Source: Micromonospora sp. U21 (GTDB taxonomy: Bacteria > Actinomycetota > Actinomycetes > Mycobacteriales > Micromonosporaceae). Taken from it: a stretch of DNA of 64,000 nucleotides. Under the pieces are notes generated by a model. It was not told the origin of the DNA and ran no database searches. It saw nothing but the letters and a program-made list of their open reading frames with translations. Below are positions 17,237 through 27,145 of this stretch, piece after piece. Position 1 is the first letter of the stretch, and each line of letters begins with the position of its first letter. The stretch covers positions 1 through 64,000 of the forward strand of contig NZ_JAGPYK010000014.1 in the NCBI RefSeq assembly GCF_018070045.1, in the 5' to 3' direction. Made by a program: the position numbers and the translations under genes.

Positions 17237-20179
17237 TCAGCCGTCCAGGTCGCGCCGCGCCCGGGTGGCGGCGTCGAGGATCGCCTGCCGCTGTCCCTCG
17301 GTGTGCCGGGCGGCGGTGACCCACTCGGCCGAAACCTGCCGCACACGATGGAAGAAGTGCCAGTGGCTCGCGAACGGTGCCTCCGCCCAGACCCGGTCGA
17401 GGAAGGTCTCGCCGTTCTCGTCGCGTACGCCGTCGTTGGGCACTCCGGACCCGACCGTGCCGAAGACCACCTCGGGCTCGATCCGCTTGACGTACGGATG
17501 GTAGGCATTGAACTCGCCGGGCACCGGATCGGAGATGTAATACGGCGCCAGCGTGTAGCCGTGCGTGGTGAAGTGCATCGGCACGTCGGTCGATTGGATC
17601 GAACTGGCCAGATCGCCGTTGAGCTTGACGTCGCGATAGAAGCTGAACTCGCGGTAGCTCGGCGTCGCGTCGCGGACCACCATCAGGGTCGGGCCATACA
17701 TGATCGACTGGACCGACTTGTCGTCGAGGGCCTTCTCCACCCGGAAGCTCATCGGCATGTCGATGTCGATCGTGTCGCCGCGGTTCCAGCGGCGGTCGAG
17801 GGTGACGTAGCTGCCGGGCTTGGCCTCCAGCCGCTGGCGGCGCCCGTTGACCCGTACCGTGTAGCCCTGCGTCGCCCACGACGGCACCCGCAGCCGGACC
17901 GTCAACCGCCCGCCGCCCTGCTCGACGCGGAGCCGGCTCGACCCCTCGGTCGGGTACCGCGTCTCCTGCGTGATGACGAACCCCCGGTCGCGCCAGGTGA
18001 GGGTCGAGGCGATGAAGAGGTTGACATAGAGCGTCGACTCGTCGGCCGAATGGAAATAGATGGTCTCCTGGTACTTGGTGTGGCTCTCCAGGCCGGTGCC
18101 GTTGCAGCAACTGCCGTTGCCGCCGTACCGGCTGTATTCGACGGTGTTGCCGATCCGGCGGGAGCGGCCCGGCCACATGTTCTGGTGGTATGTCACCTCG
18201 GTGCTGGTCACGCTGTCCACGTCCCGCCGCGAGCTGAGGATCTGGTTGTGCAGGGCCTTCTCGTAGAAGTCCATGTAGGCCGGATCCGGGTCGTGGAAGA
18301 AGAGGTTCCGGGTCAGTCGCAGCATGTTGTAGGCGCAGCAGGTCTCGGCGTGTCTCGGGTCCGACGACGAGGTGAATCCGGCGGTGATGACGCCGCGCGG
18401 GCCGAAGTGTTCGCTCCGGCCGGCGCCACCGTTGCTGAAGGTGCGGTGCGGCACCACCATCGACCAGAAGTGCTTGGCCGCGACGTGGAAGTCCCGGTCC
18501 CCGGTCCGCTCGAAGATCCGCAGGTAGCCGATGTTCGGCGCCATGTACTGGTTGGCGTGGCGCCCGTTGAGCTCGTCCCGCTCCGCGAGGGAGGCGTCGA
18601 AGAGGGTGGTGAAGGTAAAAGCCTTCGCCGTCGCCAGGTACTGCGCCCGCTTCTTGGAGCCGTGGGCCAGCGCCGAGAGTTCCGCCATCACCTCGTTCAT
18701 CGACCCGGCCTCGCCCGCGCTGTAGATGTTCCACATTCGATCCAGCTCATCCTGGCTGTACCGGCTGAGCCGCTGGTGGGCCCAGTCGCCCATCCGGAAG
18801 GCGATGTCGAGGGCCTCCTCGTTGCCGGTCAGGTGGTACGCATTGAGCAGCCCTCGCATGATCTTGTGGCACGTGTACCAGACCGCCCAGACCGCGTTCG
18901 GCCCGCTGTTGGGCTGCAGTGTCGGCGGCTCGAGGCGGCTGAACTGGCCCTCCGGGAACGCGGCCAGGAAACCGCGGTAGCTGGTGCCGATGATCGTCGC
19001 GTCCCGCCGGTTGCCCGAGTGGTCGCGGGCGGTCTCGCCGTCGGTGTCGAAGCGGTACCAGGCGACCAGGTCCGCCGGGGACCCGGCCGGGGCCGACGCC
19101 TGTTCAGCGGCGAGCGCCCGCACCTCGGTCCCACTCAGCGCCCGACGATAGATCCGGAAGTCGTCGACCGACGTGTTCAGCAGCGGATCGTTGTTGCTCT
19201 GCCCGCGCCCGATCCAGTTGTTGCCGGTCGCACCGAGGCTCGCCGGGGTGAGCGTGATGGCGGCCGTGCCGGCCTCGACCCCGTCGACGTAGAGCCGGCC
19301 GGTGCCGTCCGCGGCGGAGAGGGTGACCGCGACGTGCGCCCACTGACCGATCGGGACGGGAACGCTGTCGCCGGTGATCCGCTGCTCAGCGCTGGTGCCG
19401 CTGTTGGTGATCGCGAAACGCGGACCGGGGTTGGTCGCCGAGACCCGCGCAGTCAGCGAGAGGTGGACGTTGGCACCCGTGCCGAAGCTGAAGATCTTGG
19501 CGTTGTTCTGCGCCGCCACGAGGTTCACCCAGGCCGCGATGGTGACGTCCGCGACGTCCGCCAGGATGCCCGCGGGCAGCAGGACGTACTGGTTGGGGTG
19601 CGGGTCGCTGAGCCGTACCGCCTTGCCCGAACGGCCCGGCACCCGACCCACCGGCCGGGCGTCCAGCGCCCGTTGACACTTGCCCAGTTCCTCGACCAGG
19701 TAGTCGAGCTTGTCGAGGAAGACCTCCTCGCCGGTGTCAGCCCAACATTGCGACAGCATCGTCAGGTAGTGGCCGGTGAAGTGGCCGCGCAGCAGGTGGT
19801 TTGGGGTGTCCCAACCGCCCGGCCAGGTTCCGGGAGCGGACAGGCCGGCGTTGACCCGGAACAGGTGCAGCATGCGGTCCGGCCCGTCGAGGACACCGCC
19901 GGTGCCGGGGTAGTTCCGGGCGTAGTTGAGCATCCGGTCGCGCTTCTGCCGGAAGATGCCGTCGCGCAGGGCGACCTGGTTCAGCGCGAAGGGCTTGACC
20001 CGCCAGTTGGCGGCCTCCCAGCCCGGCCGCGGATGTTTGCTTGCGGCGCCGCCTCGGCCGCCGTGGGTACCGCCCGAACCGAATGCGGGCGTGGCGGGCG
20101 CGAGGGTCATCGCGGCCGGGGCGGCGGCCGCCAATGCGCCAATGCGCAACAGGTTCCGCCGGGAGAACTGCTTGCTCAC
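17237..20179 (-). CDS. GH127 (DUF1680) beta-L-arabinofuranosidase-like enzyme with inserted LamG
   Basis: A 980-residue exported protein with a Tat signal (SRRNLLRIGALAAAA). The (alpha/alpha)6 catalytic domain carries the zinc/cysteine motifs of GH127: HAETCCAYNML (Glu612, Cys614, Cys615) and CCNGTGLESH (Cys691, Cys692), one Cys being the expected nucleophile. Known members remove beta-L-arabinofuranose. A LamG/concanavalin-like domain (about 175-400) is inserted into the barrel, and its usual first strand (LVAWYRFDTDG) comes last. GTG 20179 has AAGGAG upstream. LacI-type operators at 20258 and 20379 suggest co-regulation with GH62 at 33214. Confidence 0.87.
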   Translation of the reverse strand: MSKQFSRRNLLRIGALAAAAPAAMTLAPATPAFGSGGTHGGRGGAASKHPRPGWEAANWRVKPFALNQVALRDGIFRQKRDRMLNYARNYPGTGGVLDGPDRMLHLFRVNAGLSAPGTWPGGWDTPNHLLRGHFTGHYLTMLSQCWADTGEEVFLDKLDYLVEELGKCQRALDARPVGRVPGRSGKAVRLSDPHPNQYVLLPAGILADVADVTIAAWVNLVAAQNNAKIFSFGTGANVHLSLTARVSATNPGPRFAITNSGTSAEQRITGDSVPVPIGQWAHVAVTLSAADGTGRLYVDGVEAGTAAITLTPASLGATGNNWIGRGQSNNDPLLNTSVDDFRIYRRALSGTEVRALAAEQASAPAGSPADLVAWYRFDTDGETARDHSGNRRDATIIGTSYRGFLAAFPEGQFSRLEPPTLQPNSGPNAVWAVWYTCHKIMRGLLNAYHLTGNEEALDIAFRMGDWAHQRLSRYSQDELDRMWNIYSAGEAGSMNEVMAELSALAHGSKKRAQYLATAKAFTFTTLFDASLAERDELNGRHANQYMAPNIGYLRIFERTGDRDFHVAAKHFWSMVVPHRTFSNGGAGRSEHFGPRGVITAGFTSSSDPRHAETCCAYNMLRLTRNLFFHDPDPAYMDFYEKALHNQILSSRRDVDSVTSTEVTYHQNMWPGRSRRIGNTVEYSRYGGNGSCCNGTGLESHTKYQETIYFHSADESTLYVNLFIASTLTWRDRGFVITQETRYPTEGSSRLRVEQGGGRLTVRLRVPSWATQGYTVRVNGRRQRLEAKPGSYVTLDRRWNRGDTIDIDMPMSFRVEKALDDKSVQSIMYGPTLMVVRDATPSYREFSFYRDVKLNGDLASSIQSTDVPMHFTTHGYTLAPYYISDPVPGEFNAYHPYVKRIEPEVVFGTVGSGVPNDGVRDENGETFLDRVWAEAPFASHWHFFHRVRQVSAEWVTAARHTEGQRQAILDAATRARRDLDG

Positions 20180-20257
20180 GTCACTCTCCTTGTTCTGGGC
20201 TGTGACCAGCCCGCTGGCCGGGACGGGACCACACCGGCCACCCACCATCAGAAGAAA

Positions 20258-20275
20258 AATGTTCGCGCTAACATT
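20258..20275 (-). promoter_or_regulatory. LacI-type operator of the GH127 gene
   Basis: AATGTTCGCGCTAACATT is an 18-bp near-perfect palindrome centred about 87 bases upstream of the GH127 start. Its core differs in one base from GTTAGCGCTAAC, a LacI-family palindrome also seen before the GH62 gene at 33112. Confidence 0.7.
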
Positions 20276-20378
20276 GCGGCGCATTGGGAGACGGCTTTGC
20301 AGACGATGGCAGGGCATTGGCTCAGCAGGGCAGCGTCTTGTCGGTGGTGAGAGCGCTACTGCACGTGCTTGTTCCCCA

Positions 20379-20392
20379 TGTTAGCGATCACT
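20379..20392 (-). promoter_or_regulatory. Weaker second operator copy of the GH127 gene
   Basis: TGTTAGCGATCACT shares the TGTTAGCG half-site with the operator at 20258 and lies about 120 bases further upstream. It has three mismatches to the palindrome, so it may be a weak second site that supports looping. Confidence 0.35.
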
Positions 20393-20811
20393 TGGCCTTG
20401 GTCAAGAGGTCTGTGCTCGTCGATGGCTCCACCCGTCCTCGCCACCCACCCCGACGTCACCGAATTTGTCCACACCGGAACCGACATGCCCCCGCCTGGT
20501 GCCCCGGGGCCCGGCCGGCCCGAGCGGCTTCGTGGCCACGCCCGCAAGCCGTCGCCGCGGGCCGGAACGCCGGGCAGTATGCTCGGCATTGAAGATCAAC
20601 CGGGCGGTTGGGTGACACTTCCGGTCAGCCCTCGGTCGCGTATCGACTGCTGCAGATCTGACGGTGGTCGCCACCCGCGCCGGGCCCACGGACCGTCGAT
20701 CGGACGGGCTCGGCATTGCGATACCGTCAAGGTGCCCCCACAGGCGTCGAGCAGTCCGCGTCCGCCGGCTGGCGACGGTCCGTAGGCACCCCACGATCCA
20801 GGGAGATACCG
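20393..20811. other. Intergenic, nothing recognised
   Basis: About 420 bases between the GH127 promoter and the small basic protein. Frames on both strands are Arg/Pro/Ser-rich and do not resemble proteins. Confidence 0.4.
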
Positions 20812-21033
20812 ATGCTGGAGCCTGAGCCGGCTAACGACGACCACGCCGAGGACGCCGACAGGCCAACCACGGCCGAGACCGAGACCGACGAGGTTGCGGT
20901 TCCCGCGAATCGGGCTGCCCGACGCGCGAAAGGCAAGGTGGCCTCGCCTCAACCGCATGGAAAGGGCCAGCGATCCGGCGGCCGAGGCTCGGTCCAGAGT
21001 CCACGCCAGTGGGGTAACCGCCGAAGCGGTTGA
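20812..21033 (+). CDS. Small basic conserved hypothetical protein
   Basis: A 73-residue protein with an acidic N-terminus (LEPEPANDDHAEDADRP) and a basic, Gly-rich C-terminus (PANRAARRAKGK, then SVQSPRQWGNRRSG). I associate this pattern with a small conserved protein of Micromonosporaceae of unknown function. The tail may be disordered and nucleic-acid-binding. ATG 20812 has AGGGAGA upstream; the longer frame before it is not coding-like. Confidence 0.65.
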   Translation: MLEPEPANDDHAEDADRPTTAETETDEVAVPANRAARRAKGKVASPQPHGKGQRSGGRGSVQSPRQWGNRRSG

Positions 21034-21313
21034 TCCCTTGGTGGAGCCGCCATGGGAACCTCCGTACGTGGAAGGGGTCTCCCTGCACGGCGCTGACCTT
21101 CGATCCCCCTCGGCCAGGACCATGGGCACGGCGAGTGGGGCAACTCGGAGGCATGCTCACACAGGATGATCCATGCCGCGCGAGGTCGATTCCCTAGCGC
21201 GAACGGACCAGGGCCGTGACCACGAACTCGATGGGATGCATCGCCGTCGGGTTGGGGGTGGCCCATGCCGCTGCGGCGGTGTGCGGTGGGGCCCAGGCCC
21301 GGAGCCGGCCACT

Positions 21314-23161
21314 CTACTGGCGGCGCCGGGCGTTGGCCTCGACGTCGAGCAGGTCGTTCAGCGCCAGCGCCGAGTTGATCAAGGAGAGGTGGCTGAACGC
21401 CTGCGGGTAGTTGCCGATCTGCTCACCGGTCGCGGCGATCTCCTCGGCGTACAGGCCGAGGTGATTGCTGAAGGTGAACATCTTCTCGAAGGTGAGCCGG
21501 GCGTCGTCCAGGCGACCGGAGCGGGCCAGCGCCTCGACGTACCAGAACGTGCACATGTTGAAGGTGCCCTCGTGCCCGGGAAGGCCGTCGGGGGAATGGA
21601 CCGGGTCGTACCGGTGGACCAGGCTGTCGGAGACCAGCTCGCGCTCGATCGCGTTCAAGGTGGACTGCCAGAGGGGGTCGCTCGGCGTCATGAAGCCGAC
21701 CGCCGGCATGGCGAGCAGCGCCGCGTCCAGCACGTTCTCGTCGTACGCCTGCACGAAGCTGCCGCGTTCCCGGTGGTATCCGCGGGCCATGACCTGGTTG
21801 TAGATCTTGTTGCGTTGCTCGGCCCAGCTGGTGATGTCGCCGGGGCGGCCGGTGCGGGTGGCCAGGCGGATGGCTCGGTCCAGTGCGACCCAGGACATCA
21901 CCCGGCCGAAGGTGTAGTTGCGGGGGTGGTGGCGGCTCTCCCAGATGCCGGCGTCGGCCTGGTCCCAGTGGTGACAGAGCCAGTCGACGAGTCGGACGGT
22001 GCTCTTCCACACCTGGTGCGAGACGCGGATGCCCTGTTCATCGGCGAGATGCATGGCGTAGAGAGCCTCGCCGTGGATGTCGAGTTGGAGCTGGTCGGCG
22101 GCGCCGTTGCCGATCCGTACCGGGCGGGAGCCGCGGTAGCCCTCCAGGTGGTCGAGAATCTCCTCATGCAGGTCGGAGGAGCCGTCCACCCGATACATGA
22201 TCTTCAGCGGATTCTGGTGGTCACCGGCCTCGCGGATCCGCTCGTCCAGCCAGTTCATGTACTGGCTGACCTCCTCGGTGAAGCCGAGGCCGAGCAGCGC
22301 GTGCACCGAGAACGACGTGTCGCGTACCCAGGTGTAGCGGTAGTCCCAGTTGCGGGTGCCGCCTACCAGTTCGGGCAGCGCGGCGGTGGGCGCGGCGATC
22401 ATTGCGCCGGTCGGCGCGTACGTCATGAGCTTCAGCGTGATGGCCGAGCGCTCGACCATCTCCCGCCATCGCCCGGTGTAGCGGGAGCGCTCGACCCAGC
22501 GCCGCCAGTAGTCCCGGGTCCACTCGAACATCCCCTGGACCTCTGCCGGCGGGATGATCCGTGGTTCCGTGTCGGCCGTCTCCAGGACCACTCCGCCGGT
22601 GTCACCCTCGTTCAGGGTGCCGTACGCGACCAGGTCGCCGTCTTCGAAGTGAATGTCGCCTCCCTGCGAGATCAGCTGCCGCACCGGGTCGACCGGGTTG
22701 AAGGTGAGCGCCGCTGACCGGCTGCGGAAGACGTACCCGTGGCGGTGGCGCTCCAGTTGGTGCTTCTCCCGGGCGTAGTCGAACCGGGGCCGGCACTCCA
22801 CCCGGAAGCGCATGCTGCCCCGGACCATGTTGACCATGCGGACCAGGCGGTGCGCGTCGGTGGGCCGATCGCCGGTGACCGGCATGAAGTCCATCACCTC
22901 GGCGACGCCGTCCGCGCTGATGAACCGCGTGATCAGGATCGGAGTGCCAGGCAGGTAGAGCTGCTTGGTGACGTACCGGACGTCGTGCGGGGCGATGCGA
23001 AAGTATCCACCCCGCTCGCGGTCCAGCAGCGCGGCGAAGATGCTCGGCGAGTCGAAGCGCGGCGCGCAGAACCAGTCGACCGTTCCGTCGCACGTCACCA
23101 GCGCGGCGGTCTGCAGGTCGCCGATGAGCCCGTGATCTTCGATCGCCGGATAGCTCTCCAC
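21314..23161 (-). CDS. Glycoside hydrolase family 15 (glucoamylase/trehalase-like)
   Basis: A 615-residue cytosolic enzyme of the two-domain GH15 type found in actinobacteria, which includes glucoamylase-like and alpha,alpha-trehalose hydrolases. It starts YPAIEDHGLIGDLQTAALV, the usual N-terminal beta-sandwich, and continues into an (alpha/alpha)6 barrel with NWDYRYTWVRD, WESRHHPRNYTF and SNHLGLYAEEI, which carry the expected catalytic acids. There is no signal peptide, so the role is intracellular glucan or trehalose turnover. GTG 23161 is chosen because GGGAGG lies four bases upstream. Confidence 0.9.
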   Translation of the reverse strand: MESYPAIEDHGLIGDLQTAALVTCDGTVDWFCAPRFDSPSIFAALLDRERGGYFRIAPHDVRYVTKQLYLPGTPILITRFISADGVAEVMDFMPVTGDRPTDAHRLVRMVNMVRGSMRFRVECRPRFDYAREKHQLERHRHGYVFRSRSAALTFNPVDPVRQLISQGGDIHFEDGDLVAYGTLNEGDTGGVVLETADTEPRIIPPAEVQGMFEWTRDYWRRWVERSRYTGRWREMVERSAITLKLMTYAPTGAMIAAPTAALPELVGGTRNWDYRYTWVRDTSFSVHALLGLGFTEEVSQYMNWLDERIREAGDHQNPLKIMYRVDGSSDLHEEILDHLEGYRGSRPVRIGNGAADQLQLDIHGEALYAMHLADEQGIRVSHQVWKSTVRLVDWLCHHWDQADAGIWESRHHPRNYTFGRVMSWVALDRAIRLATRTGRPGDITSWAEQRNKIYNQVMARGYHRERGSFVQAYDENVLDAALLAMPAVGFMTPSDPLWQSTLNAIERELVSDSLVHRYDPVHSPDGLPGHEGTFNMCTFWYVEALARSGRLDDARLTFEKMFTFSNHLGLYAEEIAATGEQIGNYPQAFSHLSLINSALALNDLLDVEANARRRQ

Positions 23162-23284
23162 GTCGCCTCCCGGTCTCGACGGCCTCCTGCGCAGTAACCT
23201 AAGGGACGAATTGTGGGGTTCGGCACGATTCGTGGTCAGCCACCCTCTCGCGCGCCCTGGCGCGTTGGCGGTAGGGTCCCCGGC

Positions 23285-23719
23285 GTGCTGCGGCGGTGGA
23301 CCCTGACGATCCTGATGGCGGCGTGCGGCGTGCTGGTCCTGGTGGCGCAACTGGCCGCCGGTCTGCCCGTCGTCGGCGCCGTCGAGTTGCTGATCTTCTT
23401 GGCGCTGGCACTGCTGCTGTCGCCATGGGCCTTCCCTCGCTCGGTGGGCGCGGCCGAGGCGCAGCGGGCCAGCGCGGCGGACGGCCGGCCAATCGTGTAC
23501 TGGCGTCCCGGCTGTCGCTACTGCCTCCAGCTCCGGTTCTCCCTCGGCCGGCTCGCCCGGAGGGCGCACTGGGTGGACATCTGGCACGACCCGGCGGGTG
23601 CTGCCGCCGTCCGGGCGGTAGCCGGCGGCAACGAGACCGTGCCCACCGTCGTGCTCGCAGGTCAGGCTGTCGTGAACCCCGACCGGGCCTGGCTCCGCGA
23701 GCAGCTCCGCTCGTCCTGA
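23285..23719 (+). CDS. Membrane-anchored glutaredoxin-like protein
   Basis: About 144 residues: two hydrophobic helices (about 7-26 and 30-48) followed by a thioredoxin-fold domain with a redox site YWRPGCRYC (Cys77, Cys80) and the cis-Pro segment ETVPTVVL. It is a mycoredoxin/glutaredoxin relative tethered to the membrane, probably reducing disulfides with a low-molecular-weight thiol. GTG 23285 is the likely start; the open frame continues upstream without coding character. It is divergent from the GH15 gene. Confidence 0.82.
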   Translation: MLRRWTLTILMAACGVLVLVAQLAAGLPVVGAVELLIFLALALLLSPWAFPRSVGAAEAQRASAADGRPIVYWRPGCRYCLQLRFSLGRLARRAHWVDIWHDPAGAAAVRAVAGGNETVPTVVLAGQAVVNPDRAWLREQLRSS

Positions 23720-23859
23720 CCATGGACGGCACCCGGTGAGGGTGCTGCGGGCCGCGAGTCAGTCATGCCGCTGATCCTTCGCGTAGACCGGCGAACTCGG
23801 TGTCGCGGTAGCGACGACCGCCACGTCGTTCGGCACCCGCGGCCCGCGTTCGGTGGAGG

Positions 23860-25815
23860 TCAGTCGCTGTGGTTGCGGCCGGTGGAGCGGATTGACTGGC
23901 GAATGGTCTCCTGATCCGGCTCGTTGTCCGCCACGGGCTTGCCCAGCCGGTTCACCCAGTCGACGAACTCCGCGTCCTGCCTCGGCAGCGGCTCGCCGTC
24001 CGCCGGGGTGCCCGCACTGTCCCCGTGGGCCCGGGACCTGTTGCGCCGGAACAGGCCCAGCCGGCCGCTGGCCTGCCCGCTGGCCCGTCCCGCCTCGACG
24101 ACGGATGCCGGGGCGGCCGGCGCGGGGACCGCGACGACCGGATCGGTCCCGGCGGGGTTGGCCGGCGCGGCGTTGGTCGTGGGCGAGGGCCCGGCGCGCC
24201 GGGCGGTCGCGAGGGCGTCCCAGTTCGCGGCCTGGTTCAGGTTGGGCAGGGGCGGCCGGTGCCGAGGTGGGAGCGCCGGTTCTGGCCTCTCTTGCGTACC
24301 GGCCGAGTGGGTCGCCTCGGCACCCGGAGCGGGTTCGGGCGAGGGCGGCACCCGTCGCGCCGGTACGACCGGCCAGGTTGCCTGAACCCGCGTCCGGTCG
24401 GTCTTCGGCGGCTGGTACATCCGGCGGGTCCCCGGGGCGACGAGTGCCCCGTCGGGCTGCGTCCCGTCGGGTTCGGTGTTGTCGGCCTCCACCGTCCCGG
24501 AGCCGTCCCCACCGGGTCCCGCGGGAAGGTGGGCCGCCGTCGCGGGGGCCGTTTGCGATGTGTCCGGGCTGTCGTCGAGGTCGGCCGGTGTGGCGAGGTC
24601 GGCGGGTGCGGCGGGTGCGGCCGATGCGGCGGTAACAGCCAGCGCGGCGGTCCGCGTCGCGGAGCCGGCCGGTACGGCGCCGTCCTCCCGGTCGCGCGCC
24701 GGCGCACCGAAGCCCGGCAGCCTCGCTGCGGTCGGGAGCCTCGCTGCGGTCGCGCCGGCGACCGGCCCCGTGCCGGCCAGGTCGACAGGCTCCGGCTCGT
24801 CGGTCGTACCACCATCGGCCGGCGTCATGGCCTGCGGCACGGCGGGGTCGGCGGACAGCGGACGGGGGATGTCGGTCGGCTCGACGACCCGCGCTTCGGC
24901 GGTGCGCGGCAGGAGCGGCCAGCGGAGCAACGCGGCGGCAGCCGAACCGAGCACACCGGCGGCGACGGCGAGCAGCGCGCCGTAGTACGGCGTGATCTGG
25001 TACCGGTCGACGGCGTCGCCGGGACCGGCGGTCAGGTAGGCGAATGCGACCAGCACCGTGCCGGCCATGCCGCTCGCGCCGTTGACCAGCGGCGGATGCC
25101 CGCGCCAGCGGGCCAGCCCTCCGGTCGCCGCGCCGATGAGCAGGGCCACCGCCGGTAGAATCAGGATCGCCTGCCGGTGTACCGCATCGGCGTCGAACCC
25201 GGCCGGCTCCAGCACACCGAGCCGTACGGCGGGCAGTGGCCCGGTGGTTGCGAGCGACGGGACGATCGAGACGAGCGCCAGCAGCCAGACCACGCCGCTC
25301 ACCGCCGCCATGTTCCAGCCCAGCGGCGGCTTCACCAGTGCGGTGATCGCGGCGCCCGCGCCGACCAGCGCGCCGAGGGTCGCGCAGATGCCGACGGCCC
25401 AGATCGGGTCCACAGAGAAGCGCTCGGCGGCCTGGGCCGGCCGGACGCAGAGCGGCGCCACGAAGGTGGCGCCCAGCGCGGCGGCGGCGGCGACGGCCAC
25501 CAATCTGCCCGTGCTCCCCAGCACCCCGTACCGGCGGGCCAGGCGTGCCGTGACGACGGTGCCGGCTACGGCGGCGTGTGCCGCGAACCAGCCAACCCAG
25601 ACGAGCTGGGCAGGCCACTGGTTGACGGCGGCGCCGGTGGAGGCGCCGGTTAGCTGGACGATGCCGAAGCTGAACGCGATGCCGAGCTGACCGGCACCGG
25701 CGAGCACGCCCATCCCGAGTGCTGTGAGCAACAGGTTACGCCAGATGCGAAAGACCATGTCCGGCACGTTACGCAACTGATACACCGGTTTCCACCGAAA
25801 TGCCGGATTCCACAT
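23860..25815 (-). CDS. Actinobacterial multi-pass membrane protein with long acidic/Pro-rich tail
   Basis: About 651 residues. The N-terminal 320 residues contain about eight hydrophobic helices (starting RIWRNLLLTALGMGVLAGAG), and the rest is a long, low-complexity Ala/Pro/Thr/Glu-rich cytoplasmic tail. The C-terminal 40 residues regain order (DAEFVDWVNRLGKP). I recall similar proteins in Micromonosporaceae; the function is unknown. ATG 25815 is used; ATG 25758, just before the first helix, is an equally good start. Confidence 0.7.
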   Translation of the reverse strand: MWNPAFRWKPVYQLRNVPDMVFRIWRNLLLTALGMGVLAGAGQLGIAFSFGIVQLTGASTGAAVNQWPAQLVWVGWFAAHAAVAGTVVTARLARRYGVLGSTGRLVAVAAAAALGATFVAPLCVRPAQAAERFSVDPIWAVGICATLGALVGAGAAITALVKPPLGWNMAAVSGVVWLLALVSIVPSLATTGPLPAVRLGVLEPAGFDADAVHRQAILILPAVALLIGAATGGLARWRGHPPLVNGASGMAGTVLVAFAYLTAGPGDAVDRYQITPYYGALLAVAAGVLGSAAAALLRWPLLPRTAEARVVEPTDIPRPLSADPAVPQAMTPADGGTTDEPEPVDLAGTGPVAGATAARLPTAARLPGFGAPARDREDGAVPAGSATRTAALAVTAASAAPAAPADLATPADLDDSPDTSQTAPATAAHLPAGPGGDGSGTVEADNTEPDGTQPDGALVAPGTRRMYQPPKTDRTRVQATWPVVPARRVPPSPEPAPGAEATHSAGTQERPEPALPPRHRPPLPNLNQAANWDALATARRAGPSPTTNAAPANPAGTDPVVAVPAPAAPASVVEAGRASGQASGRLGLFRRNRSRAHGDSAGTPADGEPLPRQDAEFVDWVNRLGKPVADNEPDQETIRQSIRSTGRNHSD

Positions 25816-25966
25816 CCGACCACCGTTCAACCGGTCACCTCAGTTCGAGCAGGCGCGCGATGTACGTGGTGCCGCCCACGTTGGTGAGCATGTGGACGGT
25901 GCCCGGGTCGCGCCAGACGCCGCCGAGGGTCGGCGCGGGCGGGACCGAGCGGAATAGGCTTCAGCC

Positions 25967-27145
25967 ATGAGTGGTGTGCTCAGTGGTGCCCGAACCGCGG
26001 TGAATCCCCTTCGCCAGCTCACGATCGACCAGCTCCGGCAACGGACGAGCCTCAAGTGGCGGGAGTACCCCGACGACGTCTTGCCGCTCTGGGTGGCGGA
26101 GATGGACGTGCCGCTGGCCGAGCCGGTCGCGCGGGCGATCACCGACGCCGTCGCTCGCGGCGACACCGGCTACACCGCCGGCACGGCGTACCCGCAGGCG
26201 CTGGCGGAATTCGCCCGCCGTCGGTGGGGTTGGGACGGGCTGGCCGTGGAACGCACCGCGCTGGTGCCCGACGTGATGCACGGCGTCGTCGAGGCGCTGC
26301 GGCTGGTCACCGAGCCGGGGGACGCGGTGGTCCTCAACTGCCCGGTCTACCCGCCGTTCTACGAGTTCGTGGCGCACGCCGGCCGCCCGATCGTGGAGGC
26401 GCCGCTCGGCGAGGACCTGCGGATCGACCTCGGCACACTGGAGGACGCGTTCCGGCGGGCTCGCGCCGGTGGGCGACCAGCGGCGTACCTGCTCTGCAGC
26501 CCGCACAACCCGACCGGCGTCGTGCACAGCGCGGCCGAGTTGACCGCCGTCGCCGGTCTGGCCGAACGGCACGGGGTACGGGTGGTCGCTGACGAGATCC
26601 ACGCTCCGGTGGTGGCGGGCGGAGCGCGGTTCGTGCCGTACCTCTCGGTGCCCGGCGCGGAGAACGGCCTGTCGCTGATGTCCGCCTCCAAGGGATGGAA
26701 CCTGGCCGGCCTGCGCGGTGGGCTCCTCGTCGCCGGCCCGGCCGCGGCCGGGGACCTCGCCCGCGTCCCGTTCGAGGTCAGCGTCAGCACCAGCCACCTC
26801 GGCGTGATCGCCCACACCGCGGCCTTCCGTGACGGCGGCGAGTGGCTCGACGCCCTGTTGACCGGCCTCGACGACAACCGTCGGCTCCTTGCCGCGCTGC
26901 TCGCCGAGCACCTGCCGGCCATCCGTTACCAACCCGGTCAGGCCACCTATCTGGCCTGGCTCGACTGCCGCGCCCTGGGCCTCGGCGACGACCCGGCCGC
27001 CGTGTTCCTCGACCGTGGCCGGGTGGCGCTCAACTCGGGTTCGGCCTTCGGCACCGGCGGCGGCGGTCACGTCCGGCTGAATCTGGCCACCGCACCTGAA
27101 CTGATCACCGAGGCGGTACGCCGGATGGCCACCGCCGTCGGCTGA
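25967..27145 (+). CDS. MalY/PatB-type PLP-dependent aminotransferase
   Basis: A 392-residue fold-type I PLP enzyme of the MalY/PatB subgroup, whose members act as cystathionine beta-lyases or aminotransferases. The pattern LPLWVAEMDVPLAEPV near the N-terminus, CSPHNPTGVV, VVADEIHAPV and the PLP lysine in SASKGWNLAGLR (Lys242) are all present. It probably cleaves a C-S bond in sulfur amino-acid metabolism. It is a single gene divergent from the membrane protein at 23860-25815. Confidence 0.88.
   Translation: MSGVLSGARTAVNPLRQLTIDQLRQRTSLKWREYPDDVLPLWVAEMDVPLAEPVARAITDAVARGDTGYTAGTAYPQALAEFARRRWGWDGLAVERTALVPDVMHGVVEALRLVTEPGDAVVLNCPVYPPFYEFVAHAGRPIVEAPLGEDLRIDLGTLEDAFRRARAGGRPAAYLLCSPHNPTGVVHSAAELTAVAGLAERHGVRVVADEIHAPVVAGGARFVPYLSVPGAENGLSLMSASKGWNLAGLRGGLLVAGPAAAGDLARVPFEVSVSTSHLGVIAHTAAFRDGGEWLDALLTGLDDNRRLLAALLAEHLPAIRYQPGQATYLAWLDCRALGLGDDPAAVFLDRGRVALNSGSAFGTGGGGHVRLNLATAPELITEAVRRMATAVG

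Noticed and set aside
16814..20350. Plus-strand frame of 1,178 codons
   Set aside because: It lies opposite the GH127 gene and the TetR gene, and its composition is antisense-like with no recognisable domain.
25838..25966. Minus-strand open stretch reading GTVHMLTNVGGTTYIARLLE
   Set aside because: It looks protein-like but is only about 41 codons, has a stop just before it and no start with a ribosome site, and overlaps the aminotransferase promoter.
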